A DNA stretch of 34,376 bases from Candidatus Methylomirabilis sp. (GCA_002634395.1 NSJM01000028.1:1-34376), one strand, 5' to 3'. Numbered from the stretch's first letter, positions 1-8,476 are shown. Numbers and translations: made by a program. Notes: generated by a model not told the origin, from the sequence alone.

Positions 1-674
1 GCGTAATGCGCCGTAGCGCCGATCAATTTGACTCCTCGCGAGTGCGCCTGCGCATAAGGGTCTGCCCCAACAAAGGCCGGCAAGAAGCTGTGGTGGATGT
101 TGATAATGCGGTTAGGGAACCGGCGGATAAAAGCCGACGAAAGGACACGCATATACCGCGCCATGACGATCAGGTCAACCTTGCCTTCGATCAGTTGGAG
201 CTGCGCGGTCTCAGTCTGCTCTTGTCGCTCCCGCGTGACCGCGATGTGGTAAAAAGGAATGCCGTAGGCCTCGACAAGTCCGCGCAGGTCGGGATGATTG
301 CTTACCACCATGGCGATCTCTGCCGCCATGTCGCCCGCCTTCCACCGCCACAGTAGCTCCAACAGGCAGTGGTCCTCCTTCGATACAAAGATGGCTATGG
401 ACTTGATGCGGGCAGCGTACGCCAGTCTCCATTCCATCCGGAACCGACTGGCAACCGGCTCGAAGGCCCGCTCCAGTTCAACACCACGACTATCCAGCCC
501 CGGGAGGTCGAATTCGATCCGCATGAAGAAGACGCCCCCTGCCGGGTCGGTCGTATGCTGGTCCGAGTGCACAATATTGGCGCCTTGTTCAAACAGGCAC
601 TGCGAGACTGCCGCAACAATACCTGGACGGTCGGGACACGAGACCAGGAGGCGGGCACGAGTGTTCAACGCCAT
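1..674 (-). CDS. purU: Formyltetrahydrofolate deformylase, C-terminus cut by window edge
   Basis: The enzyme hydrolyses 10-formyl-tetrahydrofolate to formate and tetrahydrofolate, feeding formate to purine synthesis and balancing one-carbon pools. About 224 of the usual 280-290 residues are visible, and the frame is still open at base 1. The first ~80 residues form an ACT-type domain (LLVSCPDRPGIVAAVS, then GANIVHSDQHTTD). The formyltransferase-like catalytic domain follows, with VVSNHPDLRGLVEAYGIPF, LIVMARYMRVLS and the hallmark NIHHSFLPAF carrying the catalytic Asn and His. The catalytic Asp lies beyond the window. The ATG at 674 is preceded by GGAGAG at good spacing. The gene is separated from the Nfn pair by about 380 bp, so it is probably its own transcription unit. 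Family assignment is secure. Confidence 0.93.
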   Translation of the reverse strand, partial: MALNTRARLLVSCPDRPGIVAAVSQCLFEQGANIVHSDQHTTDPAGGVFFMRIEFDLPGLDSRGVELERAFEPVASRFRMEWRLAYAARIKSIAIFVSKEDHCLLELLWRWKAGDMAAEIAMVVSNHPDLRGLVEAYGIPFYHIAVTRERQEQTETAQLQLIEGKVDLIVMARYMRVLSSAFIRRFPNRIINIHHSFLPAFVGADPYAQAHSRGVKLIGATAHY

Positions 675-1055
675 ACACTCTCCATTATTCAGAATTGCCA
701 CAGAAGGGGCCTAGCCTGAAACGACAACAGAGCGGGTAATCCTGGAATGGACTATGCGTGTGAAATGACACAAGAAGCGATCCAACGCGCCGGAAAGAAT
801 TACTGCCTGGCACTCATCGCGCACAACGTACGCGCCTCTCCCTCGCGCTGGTCCTGCTTAGAAGTGTCCATGAGAGGCCGGGCGACTTCACGCGCTTCGT
901 CGTGAGGATACAAAGGCGCTCACGCTGATCAAAATCAGGACAGAATGAGTCGAATCAGCGATGGCGCTGACCTATCTCCTTTTGTGCTGCTTTCTCAGAA
1001 TACATCTACGCACGGAGCCGCACCGCGGCTACGTCCGATGAGCTCTGGACTGAGT
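675..1055. other. Intergenic region, no gene seen
   Basis: These 381 bases separate the end of the Nfn beta-like gene from the start of purU, both on the minus strand. I see no convincing coding frame on either strand. A short perfect hairpin (AGCCGC, loop ACC, GCGGCT) lies at 1016-1030, about 25 bases past the stop of the upstream gene. It could help end transcription, but no T-run follows it on either strand. The purU promoter should lie here, but no clear -35/-10 pair stood out. Confidence 0.5.
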
Positions 1056-2558
1056 CTATCGCTTTGCCTTGCTGAAGCGCCCTTCCCACTGCACGCCTGG
1101 TGCACTGGGATCCGTGGGGACGTTCAGCTCGTAGTTGAACTGGCCCATAAGGTATTCATGGACGTGCCTGGCGGCTTCCTTCGCCTGTCCCATAGCCAGG
1201 ATCACCGTCGAACCGCCGGTCACGACGTCGCCGCCCGCAAATACCCCCTTCTTGCTGGTGTGGTAGGTGGTAGTATCGACCATGACGATCCCCCACTTGT
1301 TGGTACGGAGCTCAGGCGTCATGCTGGGGATGATGGGGTTGACATCGCACCCCAATGAGAAGACCACCGTGTCTACCTCATCGACGAAATACTCGCCGGT
1401 GGGCATTGGTTTTCGTCTGCCGGATTCATCCGGATCGGACAGCTTCATCACCTCGCACCTGATGGCTTTGACGAAGTGGCGCTCGTCGCCGATGAACTCC
1501 ACGGGGTTGGAGAGCCACTTGAACTCAACGAACTCCTGCTCGGCATGCTCCAGCTCCTCCGTCCTGGCCGGGGCCTCATCGTGGGAGCGGCGGTAGTAAC
1601 AGGTGACATCCGCACCAAGCCTCTTACCGGTACGGAGTACGTCCATGGCAGTATTGCCGGCGCCGATGACCGCCATCTTCTTGCCCTGGTAGAGGGGCGT
1701 GGGGTAGTGCGGGAACTCGTTAGCGTTCATGAGATAGATTCTGGTGAGATATTCGTTGGCGGAATAGACGCCATTCAGATTTTCGCCGGGGACGCCCAGC
1801 ATCTTTGGCAGGCCGGCGCCGGTGCCGATGAATACCGCATCAAACCCTTCGTTTTCCAGGAGGTCATCAATGGTGAGGATCTTGCCGATCACCATGTTAT
1901 ACACGAACTCTACTCCCATATCTTCAAGGAGCTTGAGATCTTCGTCGATAACCTCCAGCGGCAAGCGGAACCGCGGGATCCCATAGACCATGACCCCCCC
2001 GCCACGGTGGAACGCCTCGAAGACCGTTACCTCATGGCCGCGAGAGCGAAGCTCATAAGCGGCGGTCATCCCTGCCGGCCCGGACCCGATGACGGCGACT
2101 CGCTTACCGGTCGAAGGCGGCATCTCCGGAATACGGTCCAGCTTGTGCTCACGCTCGTAGTCCGCCACAAACCGCTCCAGATTGCCGATGCCAACCGGAT
2201 CGTTCTTCTTGCCCACCACACAGACCGCCTCGCACTGCTTATCCTGGGGACAGACACGGCCGCAGGCGGCGGGAAGAAAGTTGGTTTCACGAATCTTCTT
2301 GGCCGCGCCGGCGACGTCCCCCTCCTCGACAAGCTTAATGAAGGCGGGGATGTTGATGCCTACAGGACACGCGGGTACGCATTCAGGCTTCTTACACTGA
2401 ATGCACCGTATTGCCTCGTCCTGGGCCTGCTCCATCGAGTAGCCGATGGGCACCTCCTCCCAGCTAAGAATGCGCAACCCTGCCTCATGTAGCGGCATGT
2501 GGTTGCGTGGCTTCTGCATCCGCTCCTTTGCACTGAGTCCCTTGCGTATTTCTGCCAT
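1056..2558 (-). CDS. NfnB/GltD-like FAD- and NADPH-binding iron-sulfur oxidoreductase
   Basis: This 500-residue protein belongs to the family of the glutamate synthase small subunit and the beta subunit of NADH-dependent ferredoxin:NADP oxidoreductase (NfnB/SudA). Residues 52-64 hold CIQCKKPECVPAC and residues 99-113 hold CGRVCPQDKQCEAVC, eight cysteines expected to bind two [4Fe-4S] clusters. An FAD-binding glycine motif (GSGPAG) is at about 158-163 and an NAD(P)-binding one (GAGNTA) at about 299-304. The closing flavin motif is GVFAGGDVVTG. It starts 15 bases after the stop of the NfnA-like gene, so the two are co-transcribed and very likely form a complex. With that partner, an Nfn-like role moving electrons between NADH, NADPH and ferredoxin is more likely than glutamate synthase; no large glutamate synthase subunit is nearby. 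Usual length is about 465, so this one is slightly long at both ends. Confidence 0.88.
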   Translation of the reverse strand: MAEIRKGLSAKERMQKPRNHMPLHEAGLRILSWEEVPIGYSMEQAQDEAIRCIQCKKPECVPACPVGINIPAFIKLVEEGDVAGAAKKIRETNFLPAACGRVCPQDKQCEAVCVVGKKNDPVGIGNLERFVADYEREHKLDRIPEMPPSTGKRVAVIGSGPAGMTAAYELRSRGHEVTVFEAFHRGGGVMVYGIPRFRLPLEVIDEDLKLLEDMGVEFVYNMVIGKILTIDDLLENEGFDAVFIGTGAGLPKMLGVPGENLNGVYSANEYLTRIYLMNANEFPHYPTPLYQGKKMAVIGAGNTAMDVLRTGKRLGADVTCYYRRSHDEAPARTEELEHAEQEFVEFKWLSNPVEFIGDERHFVKAIRCEVMKLSDPDESGRRKPMPTGEYFVDEVDTVVFSLGCDVNPIIPSMTPELRTNKWGIVMVDTTTYHTSKKGVFAGGDVVTGGSTVILAMGQAKEAARHVHEYLMGQFNYELNVPTDPSAPGVQWEGRFSKAKR

Positions 2559-2573
2559 CTCGACGCCTCTCCC

Positions 2574-4220
2574 TTATCGCTGCATCGCCTCGAAGGCGAT
2601 CTTTTCTTGCTCGACAAACATCCGCTGGCGCTTTATCAACTCATCGAAGTTCACCTGGTGGGCGTTGAAATCGGGTCCATGGTAGCAGGCGAATCTGGTC
2701 TTTCCGCCCACTGTTACCCGGCAGGCGCCACACATGCCGGTGCCGTCCACCATGATGGCATTCAACGACACCCACGTCTCGACCCCTTTCCCCTCTGTCA
2801 TCTTCGCAACGGCCATCATCATCGGCACGGGACCAACCGCCAATGCCATGGACACCTTCTCCTGCGCCATAATCTGTTCCAGCGCATGGGTGACAAAACC
2901 TTGAATCCCGATCGAGCCGTCATTGGTGGTGACGAACACCTCATCGCACACCGCTTTGAGCTCGTCAACCAGGATTAACAAGTCCTTCGTGCGGGCGCCC
3001 ACCACGCCGTAGACCTTGTTGCCAAGCGCCCTCAAATCCCGCGCCGTGGGGATGACGGCGCCGGTGCCGTAGCCGCCTCCGAGCACCACACAGGCGCCCT
3101 CGTATTTGGCGACGTGGGAACGTTGACCCAGCGGCCCGACAACGTCATGAAAGCTGTCGCCCACGTTCTTCTGCGTAGCTTCAGTGGACGTCCTGCCCGC
3201 AGCCATGATGACGATCTCGATGTATCCCTTCTCTCTGTCCCATCCGGCGATGGAGAGCGGAATGCGCTCGCTGTCGTAATTGGGACGCATGATGATGAAC
3301 TGTCCGGCTTGTATCTTCTTAGCCAGAAGCGGCGCGTTCACCTTGAAGTAGTAGGTGTTGGGGCACAGTTCCCGCTTTTCGAGGATCGAAAAATCCTGGT
3401 GGTATTTGCCCCTGAGCGTGGTCTCCTTCTCAGCCAGGCCGTGCTGGCAGTAATGTAGCTGATATTCGGCTTCGCTGCGGACAATAAAGGCGTCATCCCA
3501 ATCGAAGTGATCCATCCCGAGGATGGCCCGGAAGGCGTTGTGACTTTTCTCTACCTGCTCCGGCGCGAAATAGGAGTTGCGAACCCCTTTACCTATAGCG
3601 CGCACCGCGTGCCTACGGACAAGGGGGGACGGATCTGAGAGACCGGCAAACAGCGTGTCGAACAGCATCGATCGATCCGCGTCGCCGACCACCTCAGAGG
3701 GAATACGTTTGAAGATCCTCCCCACGCAGTAGAAGGCCGCGGACTTCACCTGTTTGTTGGTAGATTCCGTACACCTCAAAGCCTCCGGCAGGATCCTGGC
3801 AATAGCCGGATCAGTGAAACGCCCCGCTGCCAACAGGAGGTTGATCCGGGCGTAGTCGTCGCTTCGGCTCGTATCGAACCACGAACGAAGCAGGTCCACG
3901 ACAGGCGCGCCGATCTGCCCCAAGGCGCCGGCGAAATGCTCCGCCGATTCCGCATCAGCCTCAACGAGTTGCTCGATCATCCATTCGGCGACCTCCGGAC
4001 CCAGGGAGGCCAGGACCGACTCGCTTTGATCAATCAGTCGAGCCAGCTCCTCATCGCCGGCGTGGTCGCGGTAGAAGGTGGTGGAAAGCGCCGCCGCCAA
4101 CTCCCGCTTCTCTTCGGAAGAAAGGTCGGAAAGCGTTGAAACCTCCGCTAGAGCGGCCTTTAACTGGTCAGTGTTCTGGGACGAGATGTCAGCTATAATA
4201 CTGTTAATCCTATTTGTCAT
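2574..4220 (-). CDS. HEAT-repeat / NfnA-like ferredoxin-NAD(P) reductase fusion
   Basis: The C-terminal half (about 272-548) is a complete NfnA/PyrK/SudB-type reductase. It has an FAD-binding motif (RIPLSIAG, 319-326), a nucleotide-binding glycine loop (GGGYGTG, 381-387) and a [2Fe-2S] site with Cys497, Cys500 and Cys512 plus Asp492 in VDGTGMCGACRV. An Asp-containing ligand set is known for this family. The N-terminal ~265 residues are extra. They are helical, with HEAT-like units such as VKSAAFYCVGRIF (159-171) and VRRHAVRAIGKGV (201-213). Family members are normally about 280 residues, so the protein is nearly doubled. The stretch is one open frame from the ATG at 4220, with GGAGG about 12 bases upstream, so the fusion is not a misread of two genes. 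It is first in an operon with the NfnB-like gene. The role of the HEAT part is unknown; partner docking is a guess. Confidence 0.87.
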   Translation of the reverse strand: MTNRINSIIADISSQNTDQLKAALAEVSTLSDLSSEEKRELAAALSTTFYRDHAGDEELARLIDQSESVLASLGPEVAEWMIEQLVEADAESAEHFAGALGQIGAPVVDLLRSWFDTSRSDDYARINLLLAAGRFTDPAIARILPEALRCTESTNKQVKSAAFYCVGRIFKRIPSEVVGDADRSMLFDTLFAGLSDPSPLVRRHAVRAIGKGVRNSYFAPEQVEKSHNAFRAILGMDHFDWDDAFIVRSEAEYQLHYCQHGLAEKETTLRGKYHQDFSILEKRELCPNTYYFKVNAPLLAKKIQAGQFIIMRPNYDSERIPLSIAGWDREKGYIEIVIMAAGRTSTEATQKNVGDSFHDVVGPLGQRSHVAKYEGACVVLGGGYGTGAVIPTARDLRALGNKVYGVVGARTKDLLILVDELKAVCDEVFVTTNDGSIGIQGFVTHALEQIMAQEKVSMALAVGPVPMMMAVAKMTEGKGVETWVSLNAIMVDGTGMCGACRVTVGGKTRFACYHGPDFNAHQVNFDELIKRQRMFVEQEKIAFEAMQR

Positions 4221-4288
4221 CGCGACAAGCTTCCTCCAAAAATACTTCGCCTCTTACCCTGTTGCTATGCGTGGGCAAAACCCTTTTT

Positions 4289-4317
4289 ATGCTACACGAA
4301 ATTTTACCGTTTCACAA
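4289..4317 (-). promoter_or_regulatory. Candidate sigma-70-type promoter for the Nfn-like operon
   Basis: Read on the minus strand, TTGTGA (4317-4312) is followed after 17 bases by TAGCAT (4294-4289). Each box matches the consensus at four of six positions, and spacing is ideal. It lies about 70 bases upstream of the ATG at 4220. Weak matches like this arise by chance, so support is modest. Confidence 0.35.
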
Positions 4318-4348
4318 CCAAATCCGCAACCCCCAAGAATAGAAATTC

Positions 4349-4462
4349 CGCCGTGCCATTGCGAGCGCGGCGAAGCAATCTGACCAGGAGCGGCATTCCG
4401 AGGGACCCGAAGGAATCTCAGCTAAGGAGATTACTCCACCTACGGCTCGCAATGGCACGGCG
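4349..4462. repeat. Long palindromic intergenic repeat (GCGAGCG...GCAATC type)
   Basis: An 18-base perfect inverted repeat frames this element: CGCCGTGCCATTGCGAGC at 4349-4366 and its exact complement at 4445-4462. Inside are GCGGCGAAGCAATC, a GGGACCCGAAGGAATC block and a small nested dyad (AATCTC 4414-4419, GAGATT 4427-4432). The block order resembles a short palindromic mobile repeat that I recall from many bacterial genomes. It encodes no protein and lies between divergent genes. Transcribed, it would fold into a long hairpin. Confidence 0.75.
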
Positions 4463-4554
4463 TGTCGGATTGCCGCGCACCCTGCGCGGTACTCGCAACA
4501 GCGTGCAAATGAACGGGTGCGCTGGCAATCTCTATTTTCGACCAGAGAAAGCGC

Positions 4555-4584
4555 TTGACAATCCCTCACGTTCGCCTTGATATT
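4555..4584 (+). promoter_or_regulatory. Candidate promoter for the methyltransferase gene
   Basis: A perfect -35 box TTGACA (4555-4560) is followed after 18 bases by GATATT (4579-4584), a four-of-six match to a -10 box. It would leave a leader of about 100 bases before the ATG at 4693. The -35 match is strong and the -10 weak. Confidence 0.4.
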
Positions 4585-4692
4585 GCAAGTGACTTGCGTC
4601 TGACATTGATGCGTAACGTTTCATCGCCTCGACCACATCGGTCACAGCGCTATGCGCGGCAGCGTATTGCAGTGAGTAGACGTGGAGGGGGA

Positions 4693-5409
4693 ATGGGTCC
4701 TAAGAAGGCAGGGTATGTCCCGGCGCTCGGCTGGGATTCCCTCACCCCGCTCTATGATCCCCTCGTTCGCCTGACCACGCGCGAGAGGAGCTTCAAGAGT
4801 CGTCTCCTGGATGAAGCAGCCATCGGCGAAGCGTCTCGGATTCTGGACGTGGGGTGCGGCACGGGAACGCTGCTCCTATCGGCGAGGCACAGGGCACCAT
4901 CTCTGTTGGCTATCGGCCTGGATGGTGATATGAACATCCTGGACATTGCGAGGTCGAAGGCTCGCAGGCAGGTCGAGGAAATCACGCTGGTTCAGGCATT
5001 CTGTTTTGATATTCCGTTTGCCGATGGGGCGTTCGACCGAGTCCTTTCAAGCCTGATGTTGCATCATCTGACACGATCCGAAAAGGTCAGAACGTTGAAG
5101 GAGATCTTTCGCGTCCTGCGTCCAGGGGGGGAGCTACACGTCGCCGACTGGGGACGACCTCACAACCTGCTGATGCGCGCATTGGTTTTTTCTGTACAGC
5201 TCGGCGACAGTTTCGCCAGGACTGTTGACAACGTGAAAGGGCGTCTACCTACACTCTTCCGAGACGCCGGGTTTGAGGACGTATCGGAAACAGCTCGGTT
5301 TGCGACGCTATTCGGCACGTTGTCATTATACAGGGCGCGTAAGCCGCCCACGGCTGCCGCACGGCGACACGCAGGCAGTTTCTCTGCGCACTCGCTAACC
5401 GGCGTATAA
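4693..5409 (+). CDS. Class I SAM-dependent methyltransferase (UbiE-like fold)
   Basis: This 238-residue protein has the Rossmann methyltransferase signature: motif I ILDVGCGTGTLLL at about 49-62, an acidic residue after strand 2 (GLDGDMN), FCFDIPFADGAFDRVLSSL as the motif II/III region, and LRPGGELHVADWG as the post-motif strand. The C-terminal ~25 residues are Ala/Arg-rich and look disordered. The ATG at 4693 follows GGAGG with 4-base spacing; an in-frame GTG at 4672 is possible but lacks a ribosome site. Similar proteins methylate quinones, lipids or small molecules. The acceptor cannot be told from sequence, and the neighbours (a repeat and a YbjQ-like gene) give no clue. Confidence 0.82.
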   Translation: MGPKKAGYVPALGWDSLTPLYDPLVRLTTRERSFKSRLLDEAAIGEASRILDVGCGTGTLLLSARHRAPSLLAIGLDGDMNILDIARSKARRQVEEITLVQAFCFDIPFADGAFDRVLSSLMLHHLTRSEKVRTLKEIFRVLRPGGELHVADWGRPHNLLMRALVFSVQLGDSFARTVDNVKGRLPTLFRDAGFEDVSETARFATLFGTLSLYRARKPPTAAARRHAGSFSAHSLTGV

Positions 5410-5627
5410 GGCCACGGCGCAAGAGTCACCCGGTGAGCACATGAGATCAGAACGGGCAAAGGATAGGCGGTCCCGGCACGTACGTTTTAGCCCTTCGTTC
5501 TTCGCGTATCGAGCAGTACCTGCGTAGTGGACGCAACGCCATTTTGACGGCTGGACCCTTGCAGGCCGGGCTGTGTCCGCGGTGGCGGAACACCGGGTCG
5601 TGGGGGGAGGAATCAGAGGAGAGACAA
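5410..5627. other. Intergenic region with a small hairpin
   Basis: These 218 bases hold no convincing gene. A hairpin is visible at 5573-5593 (GTGTCCGC, loop GGTG, GCGGA-A-CAC, one bulge), about 35 bases before the next start codon. It could be part of a leader or a coincidence. Confidence 0.3.
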
Positions 5628-6089
5628 ATGGCCCCTGTATTCGCTGTGATCTTTGTCGTGATAACTTTATTTGGTTTAGCGTGGCCCTTTCTCCACACGT
5701 ATCGAATGAAGAGGAGAAGAATCAATCTGGATAAGGAGATCCAGATTTATCAGAATCGGATCACTATAGTTACCTCGGACTCCATCTCGGGACGGGTAAC
5801 GGAACAGGTGCTGGGTTCCATCATGGGGACGTCGCACATACCTGCTGCGAACGACGAGGAGCAGAAACTGGCCGACCGGGAGGCGATGCACAGTCTGATC
5901 AAGCAAGCGTACCAGATGGGGGCTAATGCAATTGTTGGTCTGAATATGGCTACGGAAAGTTTTGAGTTTACAGATCCGAAAAAATTTCTCGTCTTCCCCG
6001 CTGTCACGTGGACGGCCACGAAGGTGATATATACGGGAACGGCTGTAAAGGTGGGCTCTCCGGATTCCCCGGGAAGGGGATCAATCTGA
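5628..6089 (+). CDS. Membrane-anchored YbjQ-like (UPF0145) domain protein
   Basis: The protein has 153 residues. Residues 2-24 form one hydrophobic segment (VFAVIFVVITLFGLAWPF) followed by a positive stretch (RMKRRR), which suggests an N-in/C-out anchor or uncleaved signal. The rest matches the pentamer-forming YbjQ/UPF0145 family: SISGRVTEQVLGSIMG, a central helix, QMGANAIVGLNM, and a final strand TGTAVKV. E. coli YbjQ is a free 107-residue protein, so the membrane anchor is an addition. The family's function is not established; heavy-metal binding has been suggested from structure. The ATG at 5628 was chosen for its strong GAGGAGAG site 4 bases away. Upstream codons in the same frame do not look coding. 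Confidence 0.72.
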   Translation: MAPVFAVIFVVITLFGLAWPFLHTYRMKRRRINLDKEIQIYQNRITIVTSDSISGRVTEQVLGSIMGTSHIPAANDEEQKLADREAMHSLIKQAYQMGANAIVGLNMATESFEFTDPKKFLVFPAVTWTATKVIYTGTAVKVGSPDSPGRGSI

Positions 6090-6127
6090 ATACCTATGCG
6101 TGGGTACGAGCCGACACACGGAATGAC

Positions 6128-6166
6128 TTGACTCTGTTGTTTTTGGTATGATATCGGTTGCATAAT
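6128..6166 (+). promoter_or_regulatory. Possible promoter of the signalling module
   Basis: An AT-rich island upstream of the outer-membrane protein gene contains TTGACT (6128-6133), TTGTTT (6137-6142) and CATAAT (6161-6166). The last two are 18 bases apart; CATAAT matches the -10 consensus at five of six positions, but TTGTTT is a poor -35. Transcription would start about 90 bases before the ATG at 6266. Confidence 0.3.
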
Positions 6167-6265
6167 TTCTATCGGATTTCTTTCCAAATTCGTCCACATG
6201 CCCCACCTGACGCAACAATATGGCAAGGGCGCAATCGCCGTTGTGCTGATCCGAGGAATTTGTAG

Positions 6266-7513
6266 ATGACCTTATGCCTCCGATCCGCCACAGTTGTCTT
6301 GCTGATCCTTTTGATCGGATGGTTCGGCCGTTCCGCCGAGGCGACGGATCTCAAGAACACCATCAGGAATCTCTATGGGAGCGAGGGGATCCTCATCGAA
6401 CCAAGCCCCCTGCCCTTTTTTACCCAGGAGTCGCGTTTTCAGGCATCGTCGCTTCAGGGGCTTGAACACCTCAACACCCAGGTAACCTCCGCAATAGGAC
6501 TCCCTTCGTTCAGTTCCTCGGTGACCGGCTTCACCTTCGACATGGATCGTGGGATTCCTATTCGAACGACCGAAAGCCTTGGTCCCTTGCTGACGGAGCG
6601 CGCCACAACCCTCGGCGCGCATAAGCTCGATGTCACCTTGACGTACACTCGGCTGAATTTTACCAAGCTGCAAGGTAAAGACCTTGATCACTTGGAGCTT
6701 GTGTTCCGGCGGGGCGATGCCAACGGAAACGGGATTCGAGATACCGACGGCCCATTTAGCTTTGAGAGCGACATAATCCGCGCCAAGCTGAAGGTCGATC
6801 TGAATGAAGATATTATCGCTTTCATCGCAACGTACGGTATTACTTCCGTATGGGATATAGGACTTGTCGTCCCCTTGACCCATATTCGACTCGTTGCTAA
6901 GGCTAAGGCGACTATCCTCGATCAGTTCGGTAATCCCGGTGGAACCAGGATCGGCGATCTCCCGATCCACCGGTTCGGGCCTAATTCGACTCCACCTAAT
7001 GCCTCGGGAGGTGGTGAGGAGACCGGCATCGGGGATGTCATCCTTCGAACGAAATACAACTTCCTGCGCAACTCCAGCGGCTTCACCCCGGATATGGCAT
7101 TCCTGTTCGAAGTGAAACTTCCGACAGGGGATGAGGGACGGCTCCTGGGAACCGGCGGGACAAACTTGGCCGGCCTCTTTATCGCATCCAAAACCTATGG
7201 GCGATGGTTCACCCCTCACGTCAACGTCGGCTACGAGATCGACACCAAGGATCTTGAGCAAAACACCATCAGATATGCCCTCGGTTTCGACGCACGCCTC
7301 CTCTCAGAGCTGTCGTTTGACGCCGATGTGATCGGTCGTTTCAAACCGGCTGGAAGCAGAACCGGGGACCATATCAATGACCTGTCTCTTGGCGTAAAAT
7401 GGAATCCGCTCAATTCCTGGGTCGTTCGGACGGCCGTTCAGATTCCACTGGACAAAAACAGCGGGCTCCGCGCGGATTTCATTCCCACAGTAGGGGTCGA
7501 ATATCTTTTCTAA
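6266..7513 (+). CDS. Putative outer-membrane beta-barrel protein
   Basis: This 415-residue protein begins with a clear Sec signal peptide (hydrophobic core VVLLILLIGWF, cleavage probably after SAEA at about 26). The mature part has alternating amphipathic strands with frequent aromatic/Gly turns (GIGDVILRTKYNF, AFLFEVKLPTGDEG, NDLSLGVKW). It ends in GVEYLF; a terminal Phe on a strand is the usual signal for outer-membrane insertion. The layout resembles the MetA/phenol-degradation family of putative transporters, but I cannot name a subfamily. GAGGA precedes the ATG at good spacing. It is first of a run with a periplasmic binding protein (19 bases on) and a histidine kinase, so it may admit the ligand that the module senses. 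Function is inferred from context. Confidence 0.72.
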   Translation: MTLCLRSATVVLLILLIGWFGRSAEATDLKNTIRNLYGSEGILIEPSPLPFFTQESRFQASSLQGLEHLNTQVTSAIGLPSFSSSVTGFTFDMDRGIPIRTTESLGPLLTERATTLGAHKLDVTLTYTRLNFTKLQGKDLDHLELVFRRGDANGNGIRDTDGPFSFESDIIRAKLKVDLNEDIIAFIATYGITSVWDIGLVVPLTHIRLVAKAKATILDQFGNPGGTRIGDLPIHRFGPNSTPPNASGGGEETGIGDVILRTKYNFLRNSSGFTPDMAFLFEVKLPTGDEGRLLGTGGTNLAGLFIASKTYGRWFTPHVNVGYEIDTKDLEQNTIRYALGFDARLLSELSFDADVIGRFKPAGSRTGDHINDLSLGVKWNPLNSWVVRTAVQIPLDKNSGLRADFIPTVGVEYLF

Positions 7514-7531
7514 GATCGTAGGATCTCCTGC

Positions 7532-8476
7532 ATGTCATTCCTGACAACTCGTACCGTTTCCCTTGTCTTCGCGGCTTGCATCGTTGCGGCAATTATCCAC
7601 TTCTCGATGCCGGCAGAGGCCGCAAAGATTGTGGTGCTCAAGAGCGCCGAAGTCGACGTCTATAATAAAGCGCTGGAGGGATTTAAGAGTACTGTGCGGG
7701 AGTCCGCTATCCTTGAGTACGATATGGAAGGAGACATCCAGAAGGGCAAGAAATTCCTGACGCGGCTCAAGTCCGGTCCCAGACCTGACCTCATCCTTGC
7801 AATAGGAATCTGGGCCTTGCAGGTGGTGGTTGAAGAGATCCAGGACATCCCGGTTGTCTTTACTATGGTGTTGAACCCGATCACCGTGATCGGGCAAGAG
7901 ACCCGTAATATCACCGGGGCCAGCATGAATATTCCCATTGAGCAACAGCTTACTCTGCTGAAAAAAGTTACGCCCCAGGCAAGAAAGATCGGCGTCATTT
8001 ATGATCCCTCACAGACCGGCTTCCTGGTAAGGCAAGCTGAGCGAATCGCCAGAGATCATGGCCTCAGGCTCATCGCAAAGGCCATCGCCTCGCCAAAGGA
8101 CTCGTTCGCTGCCCTCGATGCCATGCAGGATGAGATCGACGTCCTCTGGATCTTACCGGACCTGACCGTTCTGACGCCGGAATCGGTCCAATACATGCTG
8201 CTCTTCTCCTTCAGGCATAAGATTCCTGTTCTGGGTCTCTCGGAAAATCAAGCTCGAATGGGCGCCCTGCTCGGCCTTTCCTTTGAAAGCGGGTGGGACA
8301 TCGGAAGCCAGGCCGCGGAGTTAGCGAACGGGATCCTTTCCGGTAGAAGCGCCGAATTGATCCCATTCACAACAGCGAGAAAGACGCGGTTGACGGTAAA
8401 TCTGAAGACTGCGGGCAAGCTTGGCGTACAGATCCCGAAGGAGATTCTCGACCGGGCAGCCGTAGTAATCCGATAG
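7532..8476 (+). CDS. ABC-type periplasmic substrate-binding protein (ABC_sub_bind family)
   Basis: The protein has 314 residues with a signal peptide ending near AEA at about 30. It matches the family of periplasmic proteins related to TrpX-like binding proteins: DLILAIGIWALQVV, IPVVFTMVLNP, a hinge region around ITGASMNIPIEQQL, then KIGVIYDPSQTGFL and the closing lobe with LSFESGWDIGSQAAELANGIL. It folds as two Rossmann-like lobes around a small ligand, often an amino acid or aromatic compound; the ligand here is unknown. No permease or ATPase gene accompanies it. Instead a histidine kinase starts 36 bases later, so it may serve as the ligand-loaded partner of the sensor rather than of a transporter. 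That role is inference; the family assignment is firm. Confidence 0.85.
   Translation: MSFLTTRTVSLVFAACIVAAIIHFSMPAEAAKIVVLKSAEVDVYNKALEGFKSTVRESAILEYDMEGDIQKGKKFLTRLKSGPRPDLILAIGIWALQVVVEEIQDIPVVFTMVLNPITVIGQETRNITGASMNIPIEQQLTLLKKVTPQARKIGVIYDPSQTGFLVRQAERIARDHGLRLIAKAIASPKDSFAALDAMQDEIDVLWILPDLTVLTPESVQYMLLFSFRHKIPVLGLSENQARMGALLGLSFESGWDIGSQAAELANGILSGRSAELIPFTTARKTRLTVNLKTAGKLGVQIPKEILDRAAVVIR

Noticed and set aside
1476-2492. Long open frame on the plus strand opposite the NfnB-like gene
   Set aside because: It is the mirror of a clearly recognised coding gene, has no recognisable family motif and lacks a ribosome site.
4453-4470. TGGCACG near 4453 looks like a -24 element for sigma-54
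   Set aside because: The GC of the -12 element is not at the required 10-base spacing; the match comes from the arm of the palindromic repeat.
6272-7261. Long open frame on the minus strand opposite the outer-membrane protein gene
   Set aside because: It has no signal, domain or ribosome site, and the plus-strand frame has a signal peptide and a terminal Phe that explain the DNA.
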